Assembly (NCBI RefSeq): GCF_000698595.1
Contig: NZ_JFHC01000006.1
Span: forward strand, 62,001 to 126,000
Source: Caballeronia glathei
Lineage (GTDB): Bacteria > Pseudomonadota > Gammaproteobacteria > Burkholderiales > Burkholderiaceae
Length of the DNA stretch: 64,000 nt
Direction: 5' to 3'
Shown: positions 31,927 to 41,200 of the stretch, one piece after another
Layout of the letters: each line of letters starts with the position of its first letter
Numbering within the stretch: the stretch's first letter is position 1
Notes under the pieces: model-generated
Database searches by the model: none
What the model was told of the DNA's origin: nothing
What the model saw: only the letters and a program-made list of their open reading frames with translations
Program-made: the position numbers and the translations under genes

Positions 31927-33402
31927 ATGGCCCGCACGCCTGCCGCCGATCCGTCCGCGCTCGACGAGAGCGAAACACCCATCGCCAACCCCGACGAGCG
32001 CCTCTACAACCACGATCTCGCGCCGGTGCCCCGCAGCCGGCGTACCTGGACCGGCTACAGTGTCTTCGCGATGTGGATGTCGGACGTGCACAGCGTGGGC
32101 GGCTACACGTTCGCCGCGAGCCTCTTTCTGCTCGGCATCTCCGGCTGGCAGGTGCTGCTCGCGCTCGCGCTCGGCATTCTCGTCGTGTACGTGCTGATGA
32201 ACTGGGTCGGCAAGCCGAGCCTCGTGCACGGCATCCCGTTCCCGGTCATGGCGCGCGTGAGCATGGGCGTGATGGGCGCGAATCTCGCGGCGCTCATTCG
32301 CGGCGTGGTGGGGATCGTCTGGTACGGCGTGCAGACGTACTTCGCCTCGAAGGCGGTCGCGACGCTGCTGCTGCTTTTCGTGCCTTCCGCAATCGCGCTG
32401 CGCGAGTCGAGCTTCCTGCGCCTCGACATGCTCGGCTGGGTCAGCTTCCTCTTCATGTGGCTGCTGCAACTCATCATCTTCCAGCGCGGCATGGAGATCA
32501 TCCGCCGGTTCATCGACTTCTGCGGCCCGGCCGTCTATGTCGTGATGTTCGTGCTGATGGGCTGGGTCCTCTACCACGCCGGCCTCGACAGCCTGAACCT
32601 CACGCTCGGCGGCGAGGTGCTCTCCGGCACCGACCAGCTGCTCGGCATGGGCAACGCGACGCTGCTCGTCGTGAGCTATTTCGCGGCGCTGCTGCTCAAC
32701 TTCGGCGACTTCTCGCGCTTCGCGAAGAGCGAGCGGCAGATGAAGATCGGCAACTTCCTTGGCCTGCCGGTCAACTTCATCGTGTTCGCGATCATCACCG
32801 TGATCGTGACCTCCGGCAGCACGAAGGTGTTCGGCACGATGATCATGGACCCCGTCGAGATCGTCTCGCGCATCGATAACAAGCTCGCCGTGGCGATCGG
32901 CAGCGTGACGTTCGTCATCGCGACGATGGGCATCAACATCGTCGCCAACTTCGTGTCGCCGGCCTACGACATCGCGAACCTGTTCCCGAAGCATGTCGAT
33001 TTCAAGCGCGGCGGACTGATCGCGTCGATTCTCGCCGTTCTCGTATGTCCGTGGATCTTCGTCGACAGCCCGAAGGCGATCACCATTTTCGTGAGCGTGT
33101 TCGGCGCCGTGCTCGCGCCGATGTACGGCGTGATGATGGCCGACTACTACATCGTCAAGAAACAGGTCGTGAAGGCGGCCGAGCTCTACACGATGTCGCC
33201 CGGCGGGCGCTTCTACTACGACGGCGGCTGGAACCGCGTCGGCCTGGTCGCGCTTCTCGTGTCGGGCTTCATCTCGGTCGGCTGGGAAATCAGCACGCAA
33301 CTGCTCAGGGTATTGCCGGCCAACAACTTCGGCTGGCTGATCGGGGCGGTCTCGGGCGCCGTCATCTATGTCGTCCTGATGCGCGGCGCCAGGCGCATGT
33401 AG
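31927..33402 (+). CDS. NCS1-family nucleobase/allantoin:cation symporter
   Basis: 491 residues with 12 predicted membrane helices and GGAGG upstream. The family is recognised from NPDERLYNHDLAPVPRSRRT, WTGYSVFAMWMSDVHSVGGY and GIPFPVMARVSMGVMGANL in helices 1-3, then a central NFGDFSRFAKSERQMKIG, and VNFVSP-like IVANFVSPAYDIANLFPKHV. NCS1 proteins take up uracil, allantoin, hydantoins, cytosine or related purine-derived compounds with Na+ or H+. No matching catabolic gene is beside it, so the substrate is open. Confidence 0.85.
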   Translation: MARTPAADPSALDESETPIANPDERLYNHDLAPVPRSRRTWTGYSVFAMWMSDVHSVGGYTFAASLFLLGISGWQVLLALALGILVVYVLMNWVGKPSLVHGIPFPVMARVSMGVMGANLAALIRGVVGIVWYGVQTYFASKAVATLLLLFVPSAIALRESSFLRLDMLGWVSFLFMWLLQLIIFQRGMEIIRRFIDFCGPAVYVVMFVLMGWVLYHAGLDSLNLTLGGEVLSGTDQLLGMGNATLLVVSYFAALLLNFGDFSRFAKSERQMKIGNFLGLPVNFIVFAIITVIVTSGSTKVFGTMIMDPVEIVSRIDNKLAVAIGSVTFVIATMGINIVANFVSPAYDIANLFPKHVDFKRGGLIASILAVLVCPWIFVDSPKAITIFVSVFGAVLAPMYGVMMADYYIVKKQVVKAAELYTMSPGGRFYYDGGWNRVGLVALLVSGFISVGWEISTQLLRVLPANNFGWLIGAVSGAVIYVVLMRGARRM

Positions 33403-33474
33403 GCGGCTCTGGATGGGAACGGTGCCCGCACACGCTGTCGACCACGGTTTGAAAAACAAGCAACGGAGCATCCG

Positions 33475-34443
33475 ATGAAAACGATGAAGCTGATCTTCGC
33501 GTGCCTGTGCATTGCGCTGATGTGCGGCGCATGGCCCGCGCAGGCCGATGACATCGCCTTCGCGAAGAGCGGGATCTGCGGGCTCGACGCGCCGCGGCCC
33601 GAGCGCGACGCCGCGCTGCGGCAGCAGGTGGTGCCGGGCAGGAACGGCCCGATCGCGTATTACCGCTTCGGGCGCGGCACGCCCGTCGTATTGATCACGG
33701 GCTATCGCGCGAGCATCGCCGAGTGGGACGCCTTCTTTCTCGGCGAACTGGCGCAGCACCACGAGGTGATCGTGTTCGACAACCGGGGCGTGGGCGGCTC
33801 GTCGCCGCTGCCGGGGCGCTATGGCGTCGAGTACGGCATGCGCGACATGGCCGACGATGCCGCCGACGTGATCTCGCACCTCGGGCTGCGCCGGGTCACG
33901 GTGGTCGGCTGGTCGATGGGCGGCATGATCGCGCAGCAGCTCGCGCTCGGGCCCGCGTCGGCGCGCCTCGAGCGGCTGGTGCTCATTAGCACCGCGGCGC
34001 CGGGCGCGCAAGGGGTGCCGCTGCGGCGCGAAGTGGGCGAGGTGCTGTCGAGCCACGGGCCCGACGCCTTCGCGCGGATCATGGGCGTGCTGTTTCCGCC
34101 CGACGCGGTCGAGGACGCGAAGCGCTGCTTCGGCGGCGACATGTTCCGGCCGTCCGGCTACCGGGCGACGCCGGTGAGCGACGATGTCTCCGCGCAGCAG
34201 AATCGCGCGATCCAGCGCTGGTTCACGAACGACGACGCGGCCCGCGCGCTCGGGAAGCTCGCCGTGCCGACGCTCGTCGTCACGGGCGCGCAGGACGATG
34301 TGCTCTCCGTCGAGAATTCCCGGACCCTCGCGCGCATCATCGCGCCTGCGCGCCTTGCGATCGTCGCTGATGCGGGCCACGCGCTGATGTTCCAGTATCC
34401 GCTCGAGCTCGGCAAAATGGTCAGCGAGTTCGCCCCGCGCTGA
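33475..34443 (+). CDS. Exported alpha/beta-hydrolase
   Basis: 322 residues with a Sec signal peptide (MKLIFACLCIALMCGAWPAQ, cut after AQA). The alpha/beta-hydrolase fold: oxyanion region VVLITGYRASIAEWD, DNRGVGGSS, nucleophile elbow GWSMGG (Ser), an acid in TGAQDDVLSVEN and the catalytic His in ADAGHALMFQYP. The length is normal for a peroxidase/esterase-like single-domain hydrolase. Substrate unknown; the enzyme should be periplasmic. It is 72 bases downstream of the NCS1 transporter, possibly one transcript. Confidence 0.85.
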   Translation: MKTMKLIFACLCIALMCGAWPAQADDIAFAKSGICGLDAPRPERDAALRQQVVPGRNGPIAYYRFGRGTPVVLITGYRASIAEWDAFFLGELAQHHEVIVFDNRGVGGSSPLPGRYGVEYGMRDMADDAADVISHLGLRRVTVVGWSMGGMIAQQLALGPASARLERLVLISTAAPGAQGVPLRREVGEVLSSHGPDAFARIMGVLFPPDAVEDAKRCFGGDMFRPSGYRATPVSDDVSAQQNRAIQRWFTNDDAARALGKLAVPTLVVTGAQDDVLSVENSRTLARIIAPARLAIVADAGHALMFQYPLELGKMVSEFAPR

Positions 34444-34775
34444 GCGTCGCCGCGCCGCTCGGGCGGCGCGCTGTCTGCCGCCGCTCCTTCGAGCCAGTCT
34501 GCCGCGGCCCGGCACGCCTGGGCGCCGCCGGCATTCCCTGGAATTGCGCATGGCGCGGACAGGCCGGGCCGCCTGCCCGGCGGCGCGGCGCGAAGGCGCG
34601 CCTTCTCCTGCCCTCCGGTTCGCGCGTGGCGCCCCCCGGCGCACCCGGCGTGCCCGGCGCAAGCGATCGCTCCTGTTGGACCAAAGTCCAATATCCCCGT
34701 TCTTTCGGTTGTCATACGCTTGACTCAGCGTCGAACGGGGTTTCGTACTGCCGTGCCTGTACGGGGAATTTCGCC
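34444..34775. other. 332-base region upstream of receiver gene
   Basis: CGCGCCG (34451-34457) and CGGCGCG (34464-34470) can form a hairpin after the hydrolase gene, without a T-run. The rest is GC-rich to about 34670, then drops in GC and holds the palindrome at 34676-34691 and the leader of the receiver gene. No gene is supported. Confidence 0.5.
34676..34691. promoter_or_regulatory. TTGGAC-N4-GTCCAA palindrome, copy 1
   Basis: TTGGACCAAAGTCCAA, 6-base inverted arms, 85 bases before the start of the stand-alone receiver gene. The same 16-mer recurs exactly at 35201 and nearly at 49119. A dyad of this kind is a typical binding site for a dimeric activator or repressor. Confidence 0.65.
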
Positions 34776-35162
34776 ATGAGCAAAGTCAAGCCGTTCGTCG
34801 CAGTGGTAGACGATGACGAATCGGTGAGTCGTGCCATCAAGCGGCTGCTGCGTTCCGCCGGCCTCGCATCGGACACCTTCAAGACGGGTGACGAGTTTCT
34901 CGACATGTTCGATTCGATTCCGTCCTACCGTCCCGCCTGCATCGTGCTCGACATCCAGATGCCCGGGCTGAACGGCCTCGAGGTCCAGCGCAGGCTGGCC
35001 GACAGCGGCATTCCGGTGATCTTCATCACGGCGCACGACGAGATCAGCGTGCGCCAGCAGGCGCTCGCGGCCGGAGCGGCCGCCTATCTGCGCAAACCTT
35101 TCAACGACGAGATCCTCATCAAAGCCGTGCGGGCAGCAATCAGCACCGGTCCCACGCCATGA
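34776..35162 (+). CDS. Stand-alone receiver-domain response regulator (FixJ-type)
   Basis: 128 residues from the ATG at 34776; earlier in-frame ATG would start in a non-coding region. It is a receiver domain only: acidic pocket VAVVDDDESVSRAI (Asp13/Asp14), phosphorylation site Asp59 in IVLDIQMPGLNG, Thr85 in FITAHD and Lys107 in YLRKPF. These features match FixJ/NodW-type receivers, yet the LuxR-type output domain is absent, and the protein simply ends. No sensor kinase lies in the window. It is flanked on both sides by the same palindrome (34676 and 35201), which suggests autoregulation within a regulon. Confidence 0.85.
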   Translation: MSKVKPFVAVVDDDESVSRAIKRLLRSAGLASDTFKTGDEFLDMFDSIPSYRPACIVLDIQMPGLNGLEVQRRLADSGIPVIFITAHDEISVRQQALAAGAAAYLRKPFNDEILIKAVRAAISTGPTP

Positions 35163-35199
35163 CGAAATCGGGCCTGCCTCGCGTGCCGGCGAATCGGCT

Positions 35200-35217
35200 A
35201 TTGGACCAAAGTCCAAT
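35200..35217. promoter_or_regulatory. TTGGAC-N4-GTCCAA palindrome, copy 2
   Basis: ATTGGACCAAAGTCCAAT with 7-base inverted arms, 105 bases before the SYLF lipoprotein start. The core is identical to copy 1. It lies in the gap between the receiver gene and the SYLF gene, so the SYLF gene probably has its own promoter here. Confidence 0.65.
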
Positions 35218-35321
35218 TGTTCTAAAGACATGTGGATATCACTATTGAACCTGAACCCGAGCGCCATCCTGCGCGGGAGCGCTTTTCACCGTGGCGTCCT
35301 TTTCCTCAACGGAGGCGCATC

Positions 35322-35882
35322 ATGATCAAGTACTTTCGCCTTATTCTCGCGATCCCGCTGCTGCTGCTCGCCGTGTCGTGCTCGACCCAGCAGACGTCCA
35401 CGCTCGGCGGCGATCCGCAACTGGAAGCCAAAGCCCGCGACGCCCTGAGCAAGCTCAATGCCCACACGCCAAAGACGGTCGAGCTCCAGTCGAAGGCGAA
35501 GGCCGTGCTGGTATTTCCGGATCTCGTCAAGGCGGGCTTCATCGTGGGTGCGCAGGGCGGCGACGGCGTGATGTTCGACAAGGCCGGCAAGGTGATCGGG
35601 TACTACAACGCGTCGGCGCTGTCGTACGGCCTGCAGGCCGGCGCGCAGTCGTTCTCCCAGGCGATGTTCCTCATGAACGACAACGCGACGGCCTATCTCA
35701 ACAGCAGCGACGGATGGTCGGTCGGCATGGGCCCGAGCGTGGTCGTGGTGGACGACGGCATGGGCAAGTCGATGACGACGACCACGCTGCAATCGGATGT
35801 GTATGCGTTCATCTTCGGGCAGGAAGGGCTGATGGCCGGCCTCGGGGTGCAGGGGCAGAAGATCACGAAGCTCAATCGCTAG
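35322..35882 (+). CDS. SYLF-domain (YSC84/BPSS-like) lipoprotein
   Basis: 186 residues from the ATG at 35322 with GGAGG six bases upstream. A lipoprotein signal (YFRLILAIPLLLLAVSC) with probable lipid on Cys20. The SYLF/Ysc84 lipid-binding domain follows: KAKAVLVFPDLVKAGFIVGA, then ALSYGLQAGAQSFSQAMFLM and GWSVGMGPSVVVVDDG, ending with QEGLMAGLGVQGQKITKLN. Bacterial members are periplasmic phospholipid-binding proteins of unclear role, often stress-induced. It is downstream of the palindrome at 35200 and upstream of the glycine-zipper cassette. Confidence 0.85.
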   Translation: MIKYFRLILAIPLLLLAVSCSTQQTSTLGGDPQLEAKARDALSKLNAHTPKTVELQSKAKAVLVFPDLVKAGFIVGAQGGDGVMFDKAGKVIGYYNASALSYGLQAGAQSFSQAMFLMNDNATAYLNSSDGWSVGMGPSVVVVDDGMGKSMTTTTLQSDVYAFIFGQEGLMAGLGVQGQKITKLNR

Positions 35883-36048
35883 GGAAGCAGCAGGCGCCCG
35901 CTCCCCGGGGCGGCGCCGCATCCGCGTGATCACGCATGCGGCACCACGCCGGGCGGCGTGACGTGAAGCCGTGCAACAGCGCGCGCCGGTCCGGCTCGCG
36001 GCATGCGGGCGGGACGGCGGTCCGCGCGAATCTTGGGAGTAACGAGCC

Positions 36049-36522
36049 ATGCGACGAATGCAGCAGGTCCCGATCGGCCTCGTGGTGTGGGCCGTGGCGT
36101 TCGCGGCCGCAGCGCAGCAGCCCATCATCTATCCGTCCAAGGGCCAGAGCCCGCAGAAACAGAACAGCGACACGGTGGAGTGCCAGCAGTGGGCGAAGCA
36201 GACGACGGGCGTCGACCCGGTCGTGCTCGCCCAGCAATCCGGCCAGGCGGCCCCGCCTCAGCAGCAGGGCGGGCGCGTGCGCGGCGCAGCGGGCGGGGCA
36301 GCAGGCGGTGCGGTGATCGGCGCGGTGGCGGGCGACGCGGGCAAGGGCGCCGCGATCGGCGCGGTCACGGGGACGGTGGTCGGCGGCTCGCGCCAGCGCC
36401 GCTCCAACCGCGCCGCGGAAGAGCAGCAGCAGGCGGGCCAGCAGCAGGCCTCGCAGGCCATGGCGACGTTCAACCGTGCTGTCGGCGCCTGCATGTCGGG
36501 CCGCGGATACACGGTCCAGTGA
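36049..36522 (+). CDS. Glycine-zipper envelope protein (cassette copy A, first gene)
   Basis: 157 residues with GGGAG ahead of the ATG. A signal peptide (LVVWAVAFAAAAQ) is followed by PIIYPSKGQSPQKQNSDTVE and TTGVDPVVLAQQ, then a YMGG-like glycine zipper (GGAAGGAVIGAVAGDAGKGA, then IGAVTG), a Gln-rich linker and the end NRAVGACMSGRGYTVQ. The glycine zipper should insert in or span a membrane. A close paralogue lies at 48501-48980 on the other strand, likewise followed by a paralogue of the next gene. Function unknown; probably an envelope-stress protein. Confidence 0.75.
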   Translation: MRRMQQVPIGLVVWAVAFAAAAQQPIIYPSKGQSPQKQNSDTVECQQWAKQTTGVDPVVLAQQSGQAAPPQQQGGRVRGAAGGAAGGAVIGAVAGDAGKGAAIGAVTGTVVGGSRQRRSNRAAEEQQQAGQQQASQAMATFNRAVGACMSGRGYTVQ

Positions 36523-36551
36523 CACGGAGGCGCGCGAGCGGAGATCGAGCC

Positions 36552-36950
36552 ATGGTGACCAGAATGAGGCAAATCGCGCTCGCGGCTGCGCTGCTTCCGG
36601 CCTGCACGTGGGCGTTCAGCGCGGATTTCGACGGCAGCCGCGCGCTCGTGTGCGCGACGGTCGACGCGCACGCCTGCGACGCGGGCGAGGTGTGCCTGCG
36701 CGATCTGCCGGACGGGTTCGGCATGCCGACCTTCATGCATATCGACTTCGCGAAGAAAACGATCGCGGGGCCGAAGCGGACCACGCCCATCCGCTTCATC
36801 GACAAGGGCAAGGACCAGGTGCTGTTGCAGGGCACCGAGCTCGGCTACGCATGGACGATCGCGCTCAGCCAGGCCGACGGCTCGATGGCGCTCACGCTCG
36901 TGAACCGCGAGGACGTGTTCGTCGTGTTCGGCTACTGCATACCGCCGTAA
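36552..36950 (+). CDS. Small exported protein of unknown function (cassette copy A, second gene)
   Basis: 132 residues from the ATG at 36552 (GGAGA seven bases upstream); a second Met at 36564 is possible. A signal peptide ends near FSA (residue ~24). The mature part starts ADFDGSRALVCATVDAHACD, with GEVCLRDLPDGF, FAKKTIAGPKRTTPIRF, then GTELGYAWTIAL and LVNREDVFVVFGYCIPP. Four cysteines may form disulfides. The family is not one I can name. It is paired with the glycine-zipper gene here and in the inverted copy at 48039-48980, where about half of the residues are the same. Confidence 0.72.
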   Translation: MVTRMRQIALAAALLPACTWAFSADFDGSRALVCATVDAHACDAGEVCLRDLPDGFGMPTFMHIDFAKKTIAGPKRTTPIRFIDKGKDQVLLQGTELGYAWTIALSQADGSMALTLVNREDVFVVFGYCIPP

Positions 36951-37017
36951 CCCGCTCGCACGTTTGCGTTGTGCACGATTCGTGTTCCAGCAGTCCGAGT
37001 TGCCCGTGGAGCCTTAC

Positions 37018-38262
37018 ATGGTGATTTCACCTTCGCGGATCGAAACCAGCGGTTCCAGGTGTGCCCGTGCCGCCGGGCCGCGGCTCGTCCGGTTCAGGAT
37101 CGCGCTCGCCGGTGCGGCGCTGCTGATGCTCGCCGCCTGCCACAAGCCGGCATCCGAGCCTCCACCCGCGGCGGTCGACGTGACCGTCATGACGATCGCG
37201 CAGCGCGACACGCCTGTCGACTACGAATTCACCGCCCAGACGCAAAGCTCGCGCGAAGTCGAGATCCGGGCGCGCGTCGACGGCTTTCTCGACAAGCGCG
37301 TCTACATCGAGGGCTCGCTGGTGAACGCCGGGCAGGTGCTCTTCCTGATGGATCCGAAGCCGTTCGAAGCGGCGCTGCAGTCGGCGCGGGGGCAGCTCGC
37401 GCAGCAGCAGGCAAGGCTCGCCGTGACAAAGGCCAATCTCGCGCGCGTGGTGCCGCTCGTCGCGCAGAACGCATTGAGCCAGAAGGACCTCGACGACGCC
37501 ACCGGCAACGAGAAGGAGGCCGAGGCCGCGGTGATCGCGGCAAAGGGCCAGGTCCTCACAGCCGAACTCAACCTGAGCTACACGACGATCAAGTCTCCAT
37601 TGAAGGGCCTGTCGAGCTTTGCGAGGCAACAGGACGGCAGCTACGTGACGGCGACCGCCTCGGGTCTGCTCACCTACGTGTATCAGCTCGACCCGATGTG
37701 GGTGAACTTCAGCGTCTCGGAGAACGAGCTTCTGTCCTACCGGGATCAGGAAGCGAAGGGACTGATCAAGTTTCCTCCAAACCGCGACTTCGAGGTTGCC
37801 GTGATCCTCGCCGACGGCTCGGTGTTTCCGGACCGCGGCCACATCAACTTCACCAATCCCGCGTTCAACACGCAGACGGGCACGTTCCTCGTGCGCGCCT
37901 CGTTCGCGAATCCGCAGGGCGTGCTGCGCCCCGGGCAGTTCGTGCGCGCGCGGGTGTCGGGCGCGGTGCGTCCGAACGCGATCCTCGTGCCGCAGCGCGC
38001 GGTGCTGCAGGGCTCGAAGAGCCACTTCGTGTGGGTGGTGGACAAGGATTCGAAGGCGCATCAGCGTGTGGTCGAAGTCGGCACGTGGAACGGCGACGAC
38101 TGGTTCATCAACGACGGCCTGAAGCCGGGCGAGCGCATCGTCGTGGACGGCGCGCTGCGCGTGGTCGCCGACGCGCCGCTCAAGATCAGCGAGGCGCCGC
38201 CGCAGGCGGCTGGCGGGCCGGCCTCCGCCGCCCGGCCGTCCGCCGCTCCCCTGACGCAATGA
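37018..38262 (+). CDS. RND efflux periplasmic adaptor (membrane fusion lipoprotein)
   Basis: 414 residues from the ATG at 37018 with GTGGAG upstream. A lipoprotein signal with LMLAACHKP (lipid on Cys). The adaptor architecture is complete: lipoyl-like half-motifs (RARVDGFLDKRVYIEGSLV and SYTTIKSPLKGL), a coiled-coil hairpin with Lys/Ala/Gln repeats (SARGQLAQQQARLAVTKANL), a beta-barrel, and a membrane-proximal end (DGLKPGERIVVDGALRVV). It links the inner-membrane pump to the outer-membrane channel. The first gene of a probable operon 37018-46618 with pump, channel and pqiABC. Confidence 0.92.
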   Translation: MVISPSRIETSGSRCARAAGPRLVRFRIALAGAALLMLAACHKPASEPPPAAVDVTVMTIAQRDTPVDYEFTAQTQSSREVEIRARVDGFLDKRVYIEGSLVNAGQVLFLMDPKPFEAALQSARGQLAQQQARLAVTKANLARVVPLVAQNALSQKDLDDATGNEKEAEAAVIAAKGQVLTAELNLSYTTIKSPLKGLSSFARQQDGSYVTATASGLLTYVYQLDPMWVNFSVSENELLSYRDQEAKGLIKFPPNRDFEVAVILADGSVFPDRGHINFTNPAFNTQTGTFLVRASFANPQGVLRPGQFVRARVSGAVRPNAILVPQRAVLQGSKSHFVWVVDKDSKAHQRVVEVGTWNGDDWFINDGLKPGERIVVDGALRVVADAPLKISEAPPQAAGGPASAARPSAAPLTQ

Positions 38263-38275
38263 GCGGACGGGCGAC

Positions 38276-41200
38276 ATGAACATCTCCCACTTCTGCATCG
38301 ACCGGCCCATCTTCGCGACGGTCATCTCGATCGTCATCACGCTCGGCGGGTCGCTTGCAATGCTCGCGAGCCCGATCGCGCAGTACCCCGAGATCACGCC
38401 GCCGCAGATCACGGTTTCGGCCCCGTATCCGGGTGCGACGGCGGACGTCGTCGCGAACAACGTGGCGGCGCCGATCGAGCAGCAGGTCAACGGCGCGGAC
38501 AACATGATCTACATGAGCTCGTCCAGCTCGTCGACGGGCAACTACTCGCTCAACGTGTACTTCCAGATCGGCACCAACCCCGAGCTCGCGCAGGTGGACG
38601 TGCAGAACCGCGTGAACCTCGCGCTGCCGCAACTGCCACAGTCGGTGCAGTCGCAGGGCATTCAGGTGCAGAAGAAGTCGCAGGCGTTCATGATGGTGAT
38701 CGCCATCTATTCGCCGACGGAGCGCTACGACTCGACCTACATCGCCAACTACGCGAACATCTACGTGCTCGACGCCCTGAAGCGCATCCCGGGGGCGAAC
38801 CAGTCGAGCATCTTCGGCACGCCCGACTACGCGATGCGCATCTGGCTCAAGCCCGACCGGATGGCGCAGCTCGGCGTGACGGCCACCGACGTGCAGAGGG
38901 CCGTGGCGAACCAGAACCAGCAGTTCGCCGTGGGCAGCATCGGCCAGTCGCCGACCGGCGCGCCGGTCGAGCAGTCGTTCGCGGTGACGACGACGGGGCG
39001 GCTCGCCGATCCCACGGAGTTCGACAACATCATCATCCGCGCGGCGAGCGGCGATGCCGCGATCGTGCGTCTGAGGGACATCGGCCGCGCCGAACTCGGC
39101 CAGAAGGATTACTCGATCCGCAGCAAGTTCCAGGGCAAGCCGGCGACGGTCATGGCGGTGTACCAGCAGCCGGGCGCCAACGCGCTCGACGTGTCCAACC
39201 AGGTGCGCAAGACGCTCGAGGAGATGAAGAAGACGTTTCCGGAAGGGCTCGAGTACGAAATCGCGATGGACACGACCGAGTTCACGCGCGCCTCGATCTC
39301 CGACGTGGTCCACACGTTCTTCGAAGCACTCGTGCTGGTGGTGATCGTCGTGTTCGTGTTCCTGCAGAGCCTGCGCGCCACGCTGATTCCGGTGCTCGCG
39401 GTGCCGGTGTCGATCGTCGGCACCTTCATGGGCATGCTCGCACTCGGCTTCTCGATCAACATGCTGACGCTCTTCGGCATGGTGCTCGCAATCGGCATCG
39501 TGGTGGACGACGCGATCGTCGTGATCGAGAACGTCGAGCGCAACATGAACGTGCACAAGCTGAATCCGAAGGATGCGGCCAAACGCGCGATGGACGAGGT
39601 GTCGGGCCCGGTCGTGGCCATCGTGCTCGTCATGTGCGCGGTGTTCGTGCCGGTGGCGTTCCTCGGCGGCATCACGGGGCAGCTGTACAAGCAGTTCGCG
39701 ATCACGATCGCGATCTCGGTGGTGTTGTCCGGCGTCGTCGCGCTCACGCTGTCCCCGGCGCTCGCCGCGTTGCTGCTCAAGCCCGGACACCACGAGAAGA
39801 AGGGCTTCTTCAGATGGTTCGACAACGTGTTCGGACGGATGACCGCGGGCTACACGAACTGGGTGAAGCTCGTCATCAAGCGCTTCGTGGTGGCGCTCCT
39901 GCTCTTCGGGGGCATGATCGTGCTCGCGCTGATCATGATGCGTTCGGTTCCGACCTCGTTCCTGCCGCCGGAGGACCAGGGCTACCTGCTCGGCGCGGTC
40001 ATCATGCCCGACGCGGCGAGCCTCGACCGGACCGGCGACGTGTCCCAGCACGTCACCGACTATTTCATGAAGCAGCCGGCCGTGGGCAGCGTCACGATCG
40101 TCGACGGGTACAGCCTGCTCGACAGCCAGAACAAGAACAATGCGTCGACGTTCTTCATCGGCTTCAAGAGTTTCGACGAACGCTACAAGTTCGCCAACAT
40201 CAAGACCCAGAACGCGCGGGCCGTGCTGGTCGACGCCTACGCGGCGCTCTCCAAGGTGAAGGAGGGGATCATCCTGCCGGTCAATCCGCCGGCCATTCCG
40301 GGGCTCGGCACCACCGGCGGCACGGAAATGTGGATCCAGAGCAAGGGCGACGCGACCATTCCGCAGCTCGCGGGCGTGGTGAACCAGTTCCTCGCGAAGG
40401 CGAAGGAACGGCCCGAGCTCGCGCGCGTCACGTCCACCTTCAACGCGGCGTCGCAGCAGCTGATGGTCAACGTGGACCGCGACAAGGCCGAGACGCTCGG
40501 CGTGCCGATCGAGGAGGTGTATAGCGCAATGCAGACGATGTTCGGCTCGCTCTACGTGTCGCAGTTCAACCGTTCGAGCCGGCTGTGGCAGGTGATCCTG
40601 CAGGCGGAGCCTTCGTACCGGCTGCGGCCCGAGGATCTCGACCAGATCTTCGTGCGCAACAAGACCGGCGACATGGTGCCGCTCAAGGCGGTCGTCACCA
40701 CGAAATACGTGACCGGCCCCGATCTCGTCACGCGCTTCAACAATTTCCCCGCCGTCAAGATCACGGCGAACGCCGCGCCGGGATACAGCTCGGGGCAGGT
40801 GCTCTCGACGCTCGAGGCGGTTTCCGACGAGGTGTTGCCGCAGGGCTACGGCGTCGGGTGGAGCGGCGAGGCCTACGAAGCGAGGCAGGCGGGCAACACC
40901 GCGGTGCTCGTGTTCGCGTTCGGGCTCGTGATGGTGTTCCTGATTCTCGCCGCGCAGTACGAGAAGTGGAGTCTGCCTGTCGGTGTCCTGTTGGCGGTGC
41001 CGTTCGCGCTCTTTGGCGCGCTGCTCGCGATCATGCTGCGCGGTCTCGAAAACGACGTCTACTTCCAGATCGGCCTGACGATGCTGGTGGCCCTCGCGGC
41101 GAAGAACGCGATCCTGATCTTCGAGTTTGCCGTGCTGAACCGGGAGGCCGGGCAATCGGTGTACGAATCGGCGGTGACCGCCGCGACCGAGCGCCTGCGT

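Noticed and set aside
34451-34470. Intrinsic terminator after the hydrolase gene
   Set aside because: A 7-base GC stem is possible, but no T-run follows.
31564-34662. 1032-codon open frame on the minus strand
   Set aside because: Runs antisense through the NCS1 permease and hydrolase genes; composition is that of a frame shadow and no start signal is seen.
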